The notes below the pieces were generated by a model that ran no database searches, had not been told where the DNA came from, and saw only the letters and a program-made list of their open reading frames with translations. A DNA stretch of 21,551 nt, taken from the NCBI GenBank assembly GCA_900549295.1, contig URNG01000048.1, positions 1 through 21,551 on the forward strand. Direction: 5' to 3'. A program made the position numbers and the translations under genes. Source of the stretch: an uncultured Rhodocyclaceae bacterium (GTDB taxonomy: Bacteria; Pseudomonadota; Gammaproteobacteria; Burkholderiales; Rhodocyclaceae). Below, one piece after another: positions 1 to 5,844 of this stretch (the stretch's first letter is position 1; the number at the start of each line of letters is the position of its first letter).

Positions 1-100
1 AAACCCAGTCCTCATGCACGAAGCCGCGCAGCAGGGCTTCGACCATCGGCGGGTGGGAAAAGAGTTGCTTGTAGAGGCCGTCGTAGGGGGTGGCGGGCAT
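1..100 (-). CDS. Rpn/YhgA-like PD-(D/E)XK nuclease (putative transposase), N-terminal part only
   Basis: Only the first 33 codons are in the window; the gene continues past the left edge. The start is the ATG at 100-98. The visible protein begins MPATPYDGLYKQLF and continues with SHPPMVEALLRGFVHEDW. This YDxxYKxLFSHPxMVxxLLxGFVHEDW pattern is the characteristic N-terminus of the Rpn/YhgA-like family (recombination-promoting nuclease or 'transposase_31'). Family members are PD-(D/E)XK-fold endonucleases, often present in many diverged copies per genome, and linked to RecA-independent recombination in E. coli. The catalytic residues lie downstream and cannot be seen, so I cannot say whether this copy is intact. 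A 7-bp inverted repeat lies just upstream. No strong Shine-Dalgarno sequence precedes the ATG. Confidence 0.75.
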   Translation of the reverse strand, partial: MPATPYDGLYKQLFSHPPMVEALLRGFVHEDWV

Positions 101-110
101 GGTAAATCCA

Positions 111-135
111 ATGGCATTTTTGCGGATTATGCCAT
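111..135. promoter_or_regulatory. Inverted repeat upstream of the rpn-like gene
   Basis: Perfect 7-bp arms, ATGGCAT at 111-117 and ATGCCAT at 129-135, are separated by 11 bases. The repeat lies 10 bp upstream of the minus-strand ATG at 100. On the minus strand the right arm runs into CATAAT, a possible -10 element. It could be an operator or an mRNA hairpin. It has no U-tract after it on either strand, so it is not a standard terminator for nnrS. The function is inferred from position only. Confidence 0.35.
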
Positions 136-183
136 GAGGATTTATTTCGCTGTTGCAAACCTAAACCCATATCAAACCGTCCA

Positions 184-1341
184 TCAATGCTCCCGGCCAT
201 CCACCCTTGGCTGCATCAGGTAAGGGATATAGCGCCAGCCGAGCAGGCCGAAGCCGACCAGCCAGCAGGTTGCGGCGGCGTGGATGGTGGCGAGGTATTT
301 TTCCGGGGCGAGTTGCGGGATCAGGACGCGGATCAGCAGGGCGGCGAGCATGATGTAGAGAATGCCCTTGTCCAGCGCGCCGAATACCACTTTGCGCCCG
401 GTGTGGCCGTTGGCGATGCGCACGATCATGGCGGGGATGATGCAACCCATCGCGCCGAAGGTGAACAGGTGGGTGGTGACTGAGCCGATCAGCCCGAGAT
501 CGGTGAAGGCGCTGGCCGCGACCAGCAGCAACTGGCCGACGATGGCGAGATAGCCGACGTACATGATGCCGATGTCGATGCGCCGGGCAGTGAGCAGCGG
601 TTTCCAGAACGCGAAGCGGATCATGAGCAGCGCGGCCAGCAGCAGCGAGAGCAGGGCGCTGAGGGCGGGCGGAAGGAGGAAGCCGCCGACCAGGATCAGG
701 CCGAGCAGCTTGATCGGCATGTCGAGCGCCGGTTTGCGCAGAATCTGGACTTGAAAGACGCCTTTCATGAACTGCGTCAGCGTGCGCTCCAGCATGACCA
801 GAAAGGCGAGGCGAAAGAGCGCCAGCGCCATGTCGCTGCCGGTCTTGAAATCGCCGAAAAGCATGAACTGCTTGGCGACGATGAAGGCGGGCAGCAGCAC
901 GAAAAAGAACAGGTTGTCGGCGTAGCTGTCCTGCTTGCGGTAGCGGATCAGCGTCCATAGCAGCATGAGGACGATGCTGCCGAGAAAGAGGTTGTTCGAC
1001 AGCAGAAACAGGGGGTGCGGCCAGTGCGCGCCGAAGGCCATGCCCAGGCGCTCGAACAGCCAGGCGGCGGCGAGGAAAACCAGCCCGGCGCCGTGGTGGC
1101 CGCGCACGCTCACCCAGTTCTTGGTCGAGGTGAGCAGAAAGCCGCCGAGCACGGCCCAGCCGAAGCCGAAGAACATCTCGTGGGCGTGCCAGTGCAGGGC
1201 GCTGACCGGGCTGGCGGACAAGGGCAGGCGGCCGGAGAAAGCCATCGCCCAGACGATGGGCAGGATTGCGCCGGAAACGCAGCCGAGGAGGAAAAACGGG
1301 CGGAAACCGACCAGCCAGAGGGGGTGACGGAGCAGGGACAT
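184..1341 (-). CDS. nnrS: NnrS family heme/copper-containing membrane protein
   Basis: Polytopic inner-membrane protein of 385 residues from the chosen start. NnrS proteins accompany denitrification and nitric-oxide-response genes and are known to relieve nitrosative stress. The protein starts MSLLRHPLWLVGFRPFF, a typical NnrS N-terminus, and has about twelve hydrophobic segments. Family-typical polar motifs are visible: HWHAHEMFFGFGWAVLGGF early, TSTKNW after it, and HLFTFGAMG followed by RIANGHTGR near residue 300; the histidines are the likely heme or metal ligands. An in-frame ATG 23 codons upstream (1410) exists, but its added residues are not membrane-like and do not fit the family, so 1341 is preferred. 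Neither start has a good ribosome-binding site. The gene diverges from the nitronate monooxygenase gene. I see no complete FNR- or NsrR-type palindrome upstream. Confidence 0.93.
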   Translation of the reverse strand: MSLLRHPLWLVGFRPFFLLGCVSGAILPIVWAMAFSGRLPLSASPVSALHWHAHEMFFGFGWAVLGGFLLTSTKNWVSVRGHHGAGLVFLAAAWLFERLGMAFGAHWPHPLFLLSNNLFLGSIVLMLLWTLIRYRKQDSYADNLFFFVLLPAFIVAKQFMLFGDFKTGSDMALALFRLAFLVMLERTLTQFMKGVFQVQILRKPALDMPIKLLGLILVGGFLLPPALSALLSLLLAALLMIRFAFWKPLLTARRIDIGIMYVGYLAIVGQLLLVAASAFTDLGLIGSVTTHLFTFGAMGCIIPAMIVRIANGHTGRKVVFGALDKGILYIMLAALLIRVLIPQLAPEKYLATIHAAATCWLVGFGLLGWRYIPYLMQPRVDGREH

Positions 1342-1456
1342 GAACGAAACGGGAGAAAACGGTTGGGGAAAGAGGAGAAAAACGTATTTTTTATGCGTAA
1401 AGCGTGGCAACTATAGCAAGTCGGCCAGCGGCGGCCTTTGATTTAGGCCAGAGTAC

Positions 1457-1486
1457 TGCACAGGAAGGGGGGCAATCGCGTAGAAT
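1457..1486 (+). promoter_or_regulatory. Candidate promoter of the nitronate monooxygenase gene
   Basis: TGCACA at 1457-1462 (four of six matches to the -35 consensus) and TAGAAT at 1481-1486 (five of six matches to the -10 consensus) are 18 bp apart. They would place the transcript start near 1493, just before the leader hairpin. This is a pattern match only. Confidence 0.35.
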
Positions 1487-1496
1487 CGGGGCTTTC

Positions 1497-1529
1497 CGGG
1501 CCGGTCTCTGTGCCGGCCCGCAGGTTTTT
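1497..1529 (+). promoter_or_regulatory. GC-rich leader hairpin followed by five T, before the ribosome-binding site
   Basis: CGGGCCGG at 1497-1504 pairs perfectly with CCGGCCCG at 1513-1520 across an 8-base loop. T5 follows at 1525-1529, and the AAGGA ribosome-binding site starts at 1532. The shape resembles an intrinsic terminator, although the T-run is short and four bases from the stem. It could be an attenuator or a 5'-end stabilising stem-loop in the leader of the downstream gene. No alternative antiterminator pairing was identified. Confidence 0.4.
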
Positions 1530-1541
1530 CTAAGGACATCA

Positions 1542-2792
1542 ATGAAGCGTGTGGATGATTTCCGCTTGCGGCTCGGCAAGCATGAATTGGTTCCCATCAT
1601 GATCGGCGGCATGGGCGTGGATATATCCACGGCCGATTTGGCGCTGGAAGCTGCCCGCCTGGGGGGGGTCGGCCACATTTCCGATGCGATGATCAACACC
1701 GTTTCGGACCGCCGCTACGACACCAAGCACGTCAAGGAAAAGCTCGCGCTCTACAAGTACAACGTCAACAACGAGGATAAATCGCCGGTCAAGTTCGACC
1801 TGGGGCGGCTGGAAGAAGCCACGCGCCTGCACGTCGAGGCCACCATGACGCGCAAGACGGGCAGCGGTCTGGTGTTCATCAACTGCATGGAAAAACTGAC
1901 CATGAACGCGCCCAAGGAAACCCTCAAGGTGCGGCTGTCGGCGGCGCTCGATGCGGGTATCGAGGGCATTACCCTGGCGGCGGGCCTGCATCTGGGCTCC
2001 TTCGCGCTGATCGAGGATCACCCGCGTTTCCGTGACGCCAAGCTGGGCATCATCGTCTCTTCCGTGCGCGCCCTGCAACTCTTCCTGAAAAAGAACCAGC
2101 GCACCAACCGTCTGCCCGATTTCGTCGTCGTCGAAGGCCCGCTGGCGGGCGGCCACCTCGGTTTCGGCATGGATTGGGCGCAATACGATCTGGCGACCAT
2201 CGTCGCCGAAGTGCTTGCTTACTTGCGTGGCGAGCAGCTCGACATCCCGGTCATCCCGGCGGGCGGCATCTTCACCGGCACCGACGCCGCGCAGTTTCTC
2301 GATGCCGGCGCGGGAGCCGTGCAGGTGGCGACGCGCTTCACCGTGGCGGCGGAATGCGGCCTGCCGGACAAGGCCAAGCAGGAATACTTCAAGGCCACCG
2401 AGGACGACATCGAGGTGAACCAGATTTCGCCCACCGGCTACCCGATGCGCATGCTCAAGGGCAGCCCCGGCATCGGCGACGGCATCCGTCCCAACTGCGA
2501 GGCCTACGGCTACCTGCTCGACGCCAACGGCAAGTGTTCCTACATCACCTCCTACAACCGCGAGGTGGCGGCGCATCCCGGTGCGCGCAAGGTCAAGGTC
2601 ATGGATAAAACCTGCCTGTGTACCCACATGCGCAATTTCGACATCTGGACTTGCGGCCAACTGACTTGGCGCCTGAAGGATACGACCGTGCGCCAGGCCG
2701 ACGGCAGCTACCTGATTCCGTCGGCGGAACACATTTTCCAGGATTACCAGTTCAGCACCGAACAGAGGATCGCGCTGCCCAACGCCGTGTAA
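1542..2792 (+). CDS. Nitronate monooxygenase-family flavoprotein (2-nitropropane dioxygenase-like)
   Basis: A 416-residue TIM-barrel flavoenzyme. The start ATG at 1542 follows AAGGA at 1532-1536. Characteristic segments are PIMIGGMGVDIS near the N-terminus, VVVEGPLAGGHLGF (residues about 196-208, containing the family GGH motif with H205), IPVIPAGGIFTG (236-246) and GAGAVQVATRF (256-266). The last two form the usual FMN phosphate site. Nitronate monooxygenases oxidise nitronates to carbonyl compounds and nitrite using FMN and oxygen; other members act as enoyl reductases or isomerases, so the substrate here is not established. The C-terminal part is unusual: it carries C319, C332 and a C358-x-C360-x-H362 plus C371 cluster. 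The gene diverges from nnrS, fitting a loose link with nitrogen-oxide chemistry. Assignment to the superfamily is secure; the exact reaction is not. Confidence 0.88.
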   Translation: MKRVDDFRLRLGKHELVPIMIGGMGVDISTADLALEAARLGGVGHISDAMINTVSDRRYDTKHVKEKLALYKYNVNNEDKSPVKFDLGRLEEATRLHVEATMTRKTGSGLVFINCMEKLTMNAPKETLKVRLSAALDAGIEGITLAAGLHLGSFALIEDHPRFRDAKLGIIVSSVRALQLFLKKNQRTNRLPDFVVVEGPLAGGHLGFGMDWAQYDLATIVAEVLAYLRGEQLDIPVIPAGGIFTGTDAAQFLDAGAGAVQVATRFTVAAECGLPDKAKQEYFKATEDDIEVNQISPTGYPMRMLKGSPGIGDGIRPNCEAYGYLLDANGKCSYITSYNREVAAHPGARKVKVMDKTCLCTHMRNFDIWTCGQLTWRLKDTTVRQADGSYLIPSAEHIFQDYQFSTEQRIALPNAV

Positions 2793-2810
2793 GTCAGGAG
2801 CGCATGAGGA

Positions 2811-2838
2811 TGAACGGGGAATGGTGAACGGGGAGTGG
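2811..2838 (+). repeat. 14-bp tandem duplication at the start of the outer-membrane protein gene
   Basis: TGAACGGGGAATGG (2811-2824) is followed directly by TGAACGGGGAGTGG (2825-2838), with one mismatch. The repeat straddles the start region of the beta-barrel gene. Because 14 is not a multiple of three, the second copy puts the ATG codons at 2804 and 2810, which have AGGAG at 2796-2800, out of frame with the gene. They now encode only MRMNGEW and stop at 2825-2827. Confidence 0.85.
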
Positions 2839-4047
2839 CGACTTCTGGCGTGTGCGCTGGCTTCCTGTCTGGCGCTGTCTGCGCACAGCGCCGAAGAAGG
2901 TGACGCCGCAGGCGGCGGCGTTGTTGGCTCCGGTGGCCCCGGCGAAACTTTCCGCATCAGCGGCTTTGCCACGCTCGGGGCGGTGCGCACGAGTACCGAT
3001 GACGTTGAATTCGTGCGCGATCTGTCACAGGCGCGCGGTGCGAAAAAAAACTGGACGGCAAAAACCGACAGCCTCCTGGGCTTGCAGGCCGACTGGCAAC
3101 CGACGCCGCAGTGGCAGGTCACGGTGCAAGGCCTGAGCCGTTACCGTTTCGACCGGACTTTCCAGCCTGAATTCTCCTGGGCTTTCGTCAAATACCAGCC
3201 TGATCCCAACATCAGCCTGCGCCTTGGCCGCCTGGGCACTGAATTCTTTATGCAGGCCGATTCGCGCTGGGTCGGCTATTCCTTCCTCAGTGTGCGTCCG
3301 GCTGGCGACTATTTCTGGTATCTCCCTTTTCACACCATTGACGGCGCGGATGCCAGCCTGAATCAGGTGGTCGGCGAAGGGGTGCTGCGCAGCAATTTGT
3401 TTTACGGCATTTCCCGGGGCAAGGCGCCGCTGGCAGACGAGCAGTGGAATATCAGCGGCTCGCCGATGCTGGGCGGTTATCTCGAGTATCAGCACGGCCC
3501 CTGGACCGGGCGCGTGGGTTACGCCAACATCCGTTTCGCGCACGATCTGCCGCTGGTTCCGGTGCTGGCATCCGAAGGTGTCTCAATATCGCCGGCAGAC
3601 GCGCAATTGCTGCAACTCGAAGGCAAGCGCAGCCATTACTACGCACTCGGCCTGGTGTATGACCAGGGGCCCTTGCAGGTACAGGCCATGCTCAACCGCA
3701 TCGATCAGGGCACGCGCGCCCTGGAAGATTCGAGCGCCGCCTACGTGCTGGCGGGGTATCGCGTGCGGGAGTGGACGCCGTATCTGGGGGTGTCGCGGGT
3801 GTATTCGCGGCGTGCGAGTCAGGGCAAAGGCCCGGTCGTGGCAGCCGTGCGCGCCAGCTCGCATAGCGACCAGAAAACCGTATTCGTCGGCACGCGCTGG
3901 GATTTCGCCCGCAACCTGGCCCTCAAGGTGCAGTGGGATCGCGTACGTGGGCGGCCTGCGTCGATTTTTCCCTACCGCATGGAAGATGTGGCGCGCTGGA
4001 ATGGCAAGGTGGATGTGTTCTCTCTGAGCCTGGATGTCGTTTTCTGA
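2821..4047 (+). CDS. Outer-membrane beta-barrel (porin-like) protein
   Basis: A 408-residue exported protein. A signal peptide spans about residues 1-24, with hydrophobic core LLACALASCLALSAHSA and likely cleavage after AHSA. A Gly-rich linker follows, then alternating hydrophobic and aromatic strands typical of a transmembrane beta-barrel. The last residue is phenylalanine (LSLDVVF), the usual outer-membrane assembly signal. It resembles unnamed porin-like proteins of betaproteobacteria; no substrate can be read from the sequence. The start is uncertain: the ATG at 2821 has no well-spaced ribosome-binding site, while AGGAG at 2796-2800 serves ATG codons at 2804 and 2810. Those lie in another frame because of a 14-bp tandem duplication, and end at a TGA overlapping the ATG at 2821 (ATGGTGA), so reinitiation is possible. 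The next gene, for a periplasmic binding-like protein, begins within or just after its stop, suggesting co-translation and a shared role. Confidence 0.82.
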   Translation: MVNGEWRLLACALASCLALSAHSAEEGDAAGGGVVGSGGPGETFRISGFATLGAVRTSTDDVEFVRDLSQARGAKKNWTAKTDSLLGLQADWQPTPQWQVTVQGLSRYRFDRTFQPEFSWAFVKYQPDPNISLRLGRLGTEFFMQADSRWVGYSFLSVRPAGDYFWYLPFHTIDGADASLNQVVGEGVLRSNLFYGISRGKAPLADEQWNISGSPMLGGYLEYQHGPWTGRVGYANIRFAHDLPLVPVLASEGVSISPADAQLLQLEGKRSHYYALGLVYDQGPLQVQAMLNRIDQGTRALEDSSAAYVLAGYRVREWTPYLGVSRVYSRRASQGKGPVVAAVRASSHSDQKTVFVGTRWDFARNLALKVQWDRVRGRPASIFPYRMEDVARWNGKVDVFSLSLDVVF

Positions 4048-4051
4048 CCCC

Positions 4052-4480
4052 ATGCGCCGCTTCTTTCTCCTCTTCGCGTTGTGCATCGGTTCGGGTTGGC
4101 AGGTGGCATGGGCGGATCTGGTGGTGATCGTGAATGCGCGCAGCGGTGTCGCGGCGATGACGCGCAATGAGGTCGTGCATGTGTTTTTTGGCCGTAACCG
4201 TTTGTTTTTCAACGGTCAGGAAGCCTTGCCGGTGGATTTGCAGGGCAACCATCCGCTACGTGAGCAGTTTTATCGCCTGCTGGTCGGCAAGGAACTGGCG
4301 GAAGTGGACGCCTACTGGTCGCGCCAGCAATTCACCGGCCGCTTGAATCCCCCGCTGCGCGTCAAGAGCAGTGAAGAAGTGCTCGATTGGGTAGCGAGCC
4401 GCCCCGGTGCAATCGGTTTCGTCGAACTTTCCCGGGCAGACGCCCGGGTGCGCGTGGTGCATGACTTCCTGTCGCGCTGA
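4052..4480 (+). CDS. Periplasmic phosphate-binding-like (PstS-type) small protein
   Basis: A 142-residue protein with a clear signal peptide (MRRFFLLFALCIGSGWQVAWA, likely cleaved after residue 21). The mature part, starting DLVVIVNARSGV, then LTxxEV-like MTRNEVVHVFFGR, DLQGNHPLREQFY and GAIGFVEL, matches the PstS-like periplasmic binding fold (PBP_like_2). It is about half the length of a full substrate-binding protein. Such short forms are common near sensor proteins and porins and lack a cognate ABC transporter nearby, as here. An ATG at 4034 would overlap the beta-barrel gene and add six residues (MSFSDP); the ATG at 4052 gives a cleaner signal peptide. The beta-barrel gene lies immediately upstream, so the two probably form one transcript and one envelope function, possibly anion sensing or uptake. 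That role is an inference. Confidence 0.78.
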   Translation: MRRFFLLFALCIGSGWQVAWADLVVIVNARSGVAAMTRNEVVHVFFGRNRLFFNGQEALPVDLQGNHPLREQFYRLLVGKELAEVDAYWSRQQFTGRLNPPLRVKSSEEVLDWVASRPGAIGFVELSRADARVRVVHDFLSR

Positions 4481-4535
4481 AACTTGCTCTGGCTGACACG
4501 GCGCCCCGCGCCCGCCCTCTTGCCCTTGCCTAATC

Positions 4536-4596
4536 GTGGTGGGGTGACCACAATGTGTCTTTCTTGTCGGGCATTCCGGATCTGCAGGATTCGGAA
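4536..4596. other. Two small dyads between the PstS-like and CBS genes
   Basis: GTGGT (4536-4540) and ACCAC (4547-4551) form a 5-bp inverted repeat with a 6-base spacer. A longer imperfect hairpin pairs TTCCGGATCT (4574-4583) with GGATTCGGAA (4587-4596) around GCA, including two G-T pairs. Neither has a U-tract on the plus strand. They may be operators for the CBS-domain gene or weak transcript ends. Nothing else is evident in this 132-base gap. Confidence 0.3.
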
Positions 4597-4612
4597 ATAA
4601 AAAAGGAGACAA

Positions 4613-5056
4613 ATGATGGGAATCCGGATCATTCGTGAGGTCATCGCCGAGCATCCTCTGGTCAGCGCGCATCCTGGCATGAGCGTGCGCGAAGCATGTC
4701 GGTTGATGGTGGAAAAGCACATCGGTGCCTTGCTGGTACTCGAAGGCACGCGCATCGCCGGTATTTTTACCGAGCGCAACGCATTGACGCGCATTCTTGC
4801 GCCGGGGCGTGATCCGGATGGCACCACGGTCGGTGAGGTGATGGTGCCGGACCCGGTGTGCATCTCGGAAGACAAACCGCTGACCCAGGCGCTGCTGCTC
4901 ATGGCCGATGGCGGTTTTCGCCATGTGCCGGTGCTCGATGCCCAGGGCCGGGCCGTGGGCATGGTGTCGGCGCGCGATGCCTTGGGGCACGAACTGGTCG
5001 AGCTCGGGCGCGGCATGACTTCGTTTTCCCGGCTGGAAAGCGCGCTCGCTTACTGA
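4613..5056 (+). CDS. Stand-alone protein with two CBS domains
   Basis: A 147-residue protein made almost wholly of a Bateman module. The first CBS repeat runs from about residue 8 to 65 (VREACRLMVEKHIGALLVLEG, then IAGIFTERNALTRIL). The second runs from about 75 to 135 (VGEVMVPDPVCISEDKPL, then FRHVPVLDAQGRAVGMVS followed by ARDAL). CBS pairs bind adenosyl ligands such as AMP, ATP or SAM and control a partner protein, but no attached enzyme or transporter domain is present, so the target is unknown. AGGAG at 4604-4608 precedes two adjacent possible starts, 4613 and 4616; the second is equally likely. The stop codon overlaps the end of the convergent pseudouridine synthase gene by seven bases. 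Confidence 0.9.
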   Translation: MMGIRIIREVIAEHPLVSAHPGMSVREACRLMVEKHIGALLVLEGTRIAGIFTERNALTRILAPGRDPDGTTVGEVMVPDPVCISEDKPLTQALLLMADGGFRHVPVLDAQGRAVGMVSARDALGHELVELGRGMTSFSRLESALAY

Positions 5057-5844
5057 GCGGGCCAGCCGAAGCGCTGTAACAATGCGGCGAAATCGCCGCT
5101 GGGCGGCGCGTGCAGGCACAATTCTTCCTGCGTGACCGGATGTGTCAGGCGCAGCGCGGTGCACGCCAGCAACAGGCGGCGGCAGTCGAGTTCCCCGGCG
5201 AAGTAGCGGTTGTGCCGGCCCTTGCCGTAGGTCGAATCGCCGATGATGGGGTGGGCGAGGTGTTTCAGGTGGCGGCGGATCTGGTGCTTGCGCCCGGTGA
5301 CGGGCGTGAGTTCGAGCAAGGCGTAGCGGCTTTGCGGGTAACGCTCGACGGCGATCGGCAATTCCACCGTCGCCAGCCGCCGGAAATGCGTCAGGGCGAG
5401 TTGCGCTTCGCGGCTGCTGCGCTCTCCCTGGAATTCGTAGTCGTCGCGCTGGCGTGAGAGCGGATGGTCGATGCTGCCGCTTTCCGGCGGATGGCCGCGT
5501 ACCACGGCAAGATAACGCTTGGCGACGGCCCCGGCGGCGAATTGCCGACCCAGGGCGGCGGCGAGTTCCGGCTTGAGGGCAAAGAGCAGGACGCCCGAGG
5601 TGCCGCGGTCGAGGCGGTGCGCCGGCCAGACTTTCTGCCCGATCTGGTCGCGCAGCATCTGCACGGCGAAACGGGTTTCGTGGCGGTCGATTTCGGAGCG
5701 ATGCACCAGCAGGTTGGCGGGTTTGTCGATGGCGACCAGATTGGCATCGCGGTAGAGCAGGGTGAGCGGCGCGCTGTTGGACGCAACACCGGGCGCGCCG
5801 TTGGACGCACTATCGGACACGGATTCCGCCACGAAATCAGGCAA
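5050..5844 (-). CDS. truC: RluA-family pseudouridine synthase, TruC-like (tRNA U65)
   Basis: Converts a uridine in RNA to pseudouridine. The RluA-family catalytic motif HRLDRGTSGVLLFAL is present with catalytic Asp at about residue 79 of the longest form, together with VAIDKPANLLVHRS, PVTGRKHQIRRHLKHL and the IIGDSTYGKGRHNRYF segment typical of TruC, which modifies position 65 of tRNA-Asp and tRNA-Ile2 in E. coli. There is no N-terminal S4 domain. The start is uncertain: no ATG fits, the longest form uses TTG at 5844 (AGGGA lies upstream), and GTG at 5832 or 5820 are alternatives. The first 25 residues (ASNGAPGV repeated as ASNSAPLT) are low-complexity and come from a 24-bp imperfect repeat, so they may be non-essential or untranslated. 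The TTG overlaps the stop of the CoA-ester lyase gene, suggesting coupling. Confidence 0.85.
   Translation of the reverse strand: MPDFVAESVSDSASNGAPGVASNSAPLTLLYRDANLVAIDKPANLLVHRSEIDRHETRFAVQMLRDQIGQKVWPAHRLDRGTSGVLLFALKPELAAALGRQFAAGAVAKRYLAVVRGHPPESGSIDHPLSRQRDDYEFQGERSSREAQLALTHFRRLATVELPIAVERYPQSRYALLELTPVTGRKHQIRRHLKHLAHPIIGDSTYGKGRHNRYFAGELDCRRLLLACTALRLTHPVTQEELCLHAPPSGDFAALLQRFGWPAQ
5768..5809 (-). repeat. Imperfect direct repeat in the 5' end of the truC-like gene
   Basis: On the plus strand an 18-bp unit at 5768-5785 recurs at 5792-5809 with one mismatch (both contain GTTGGACGCA), a period of 24 bp or eight codons. It encodes the low-complexity ASNGAP/ASNSAP segment before the conserved domain begins. 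It may be a recent in-frame duplication, or it may lie upstream of the true start. Confidence 0.6.

Noticed and set aside
1539..3122. A 527-codon minus-strand open frame opposite the nitronate monooxygenase gene, and similar long frames opposite sdhA (14078-15589) and sdhB.
   Set aside because: The plus-strand genes are clear family members with ribosome-binding sites. The antisense frames cross gene boundaries and have no family resemblance or plausible start signal.
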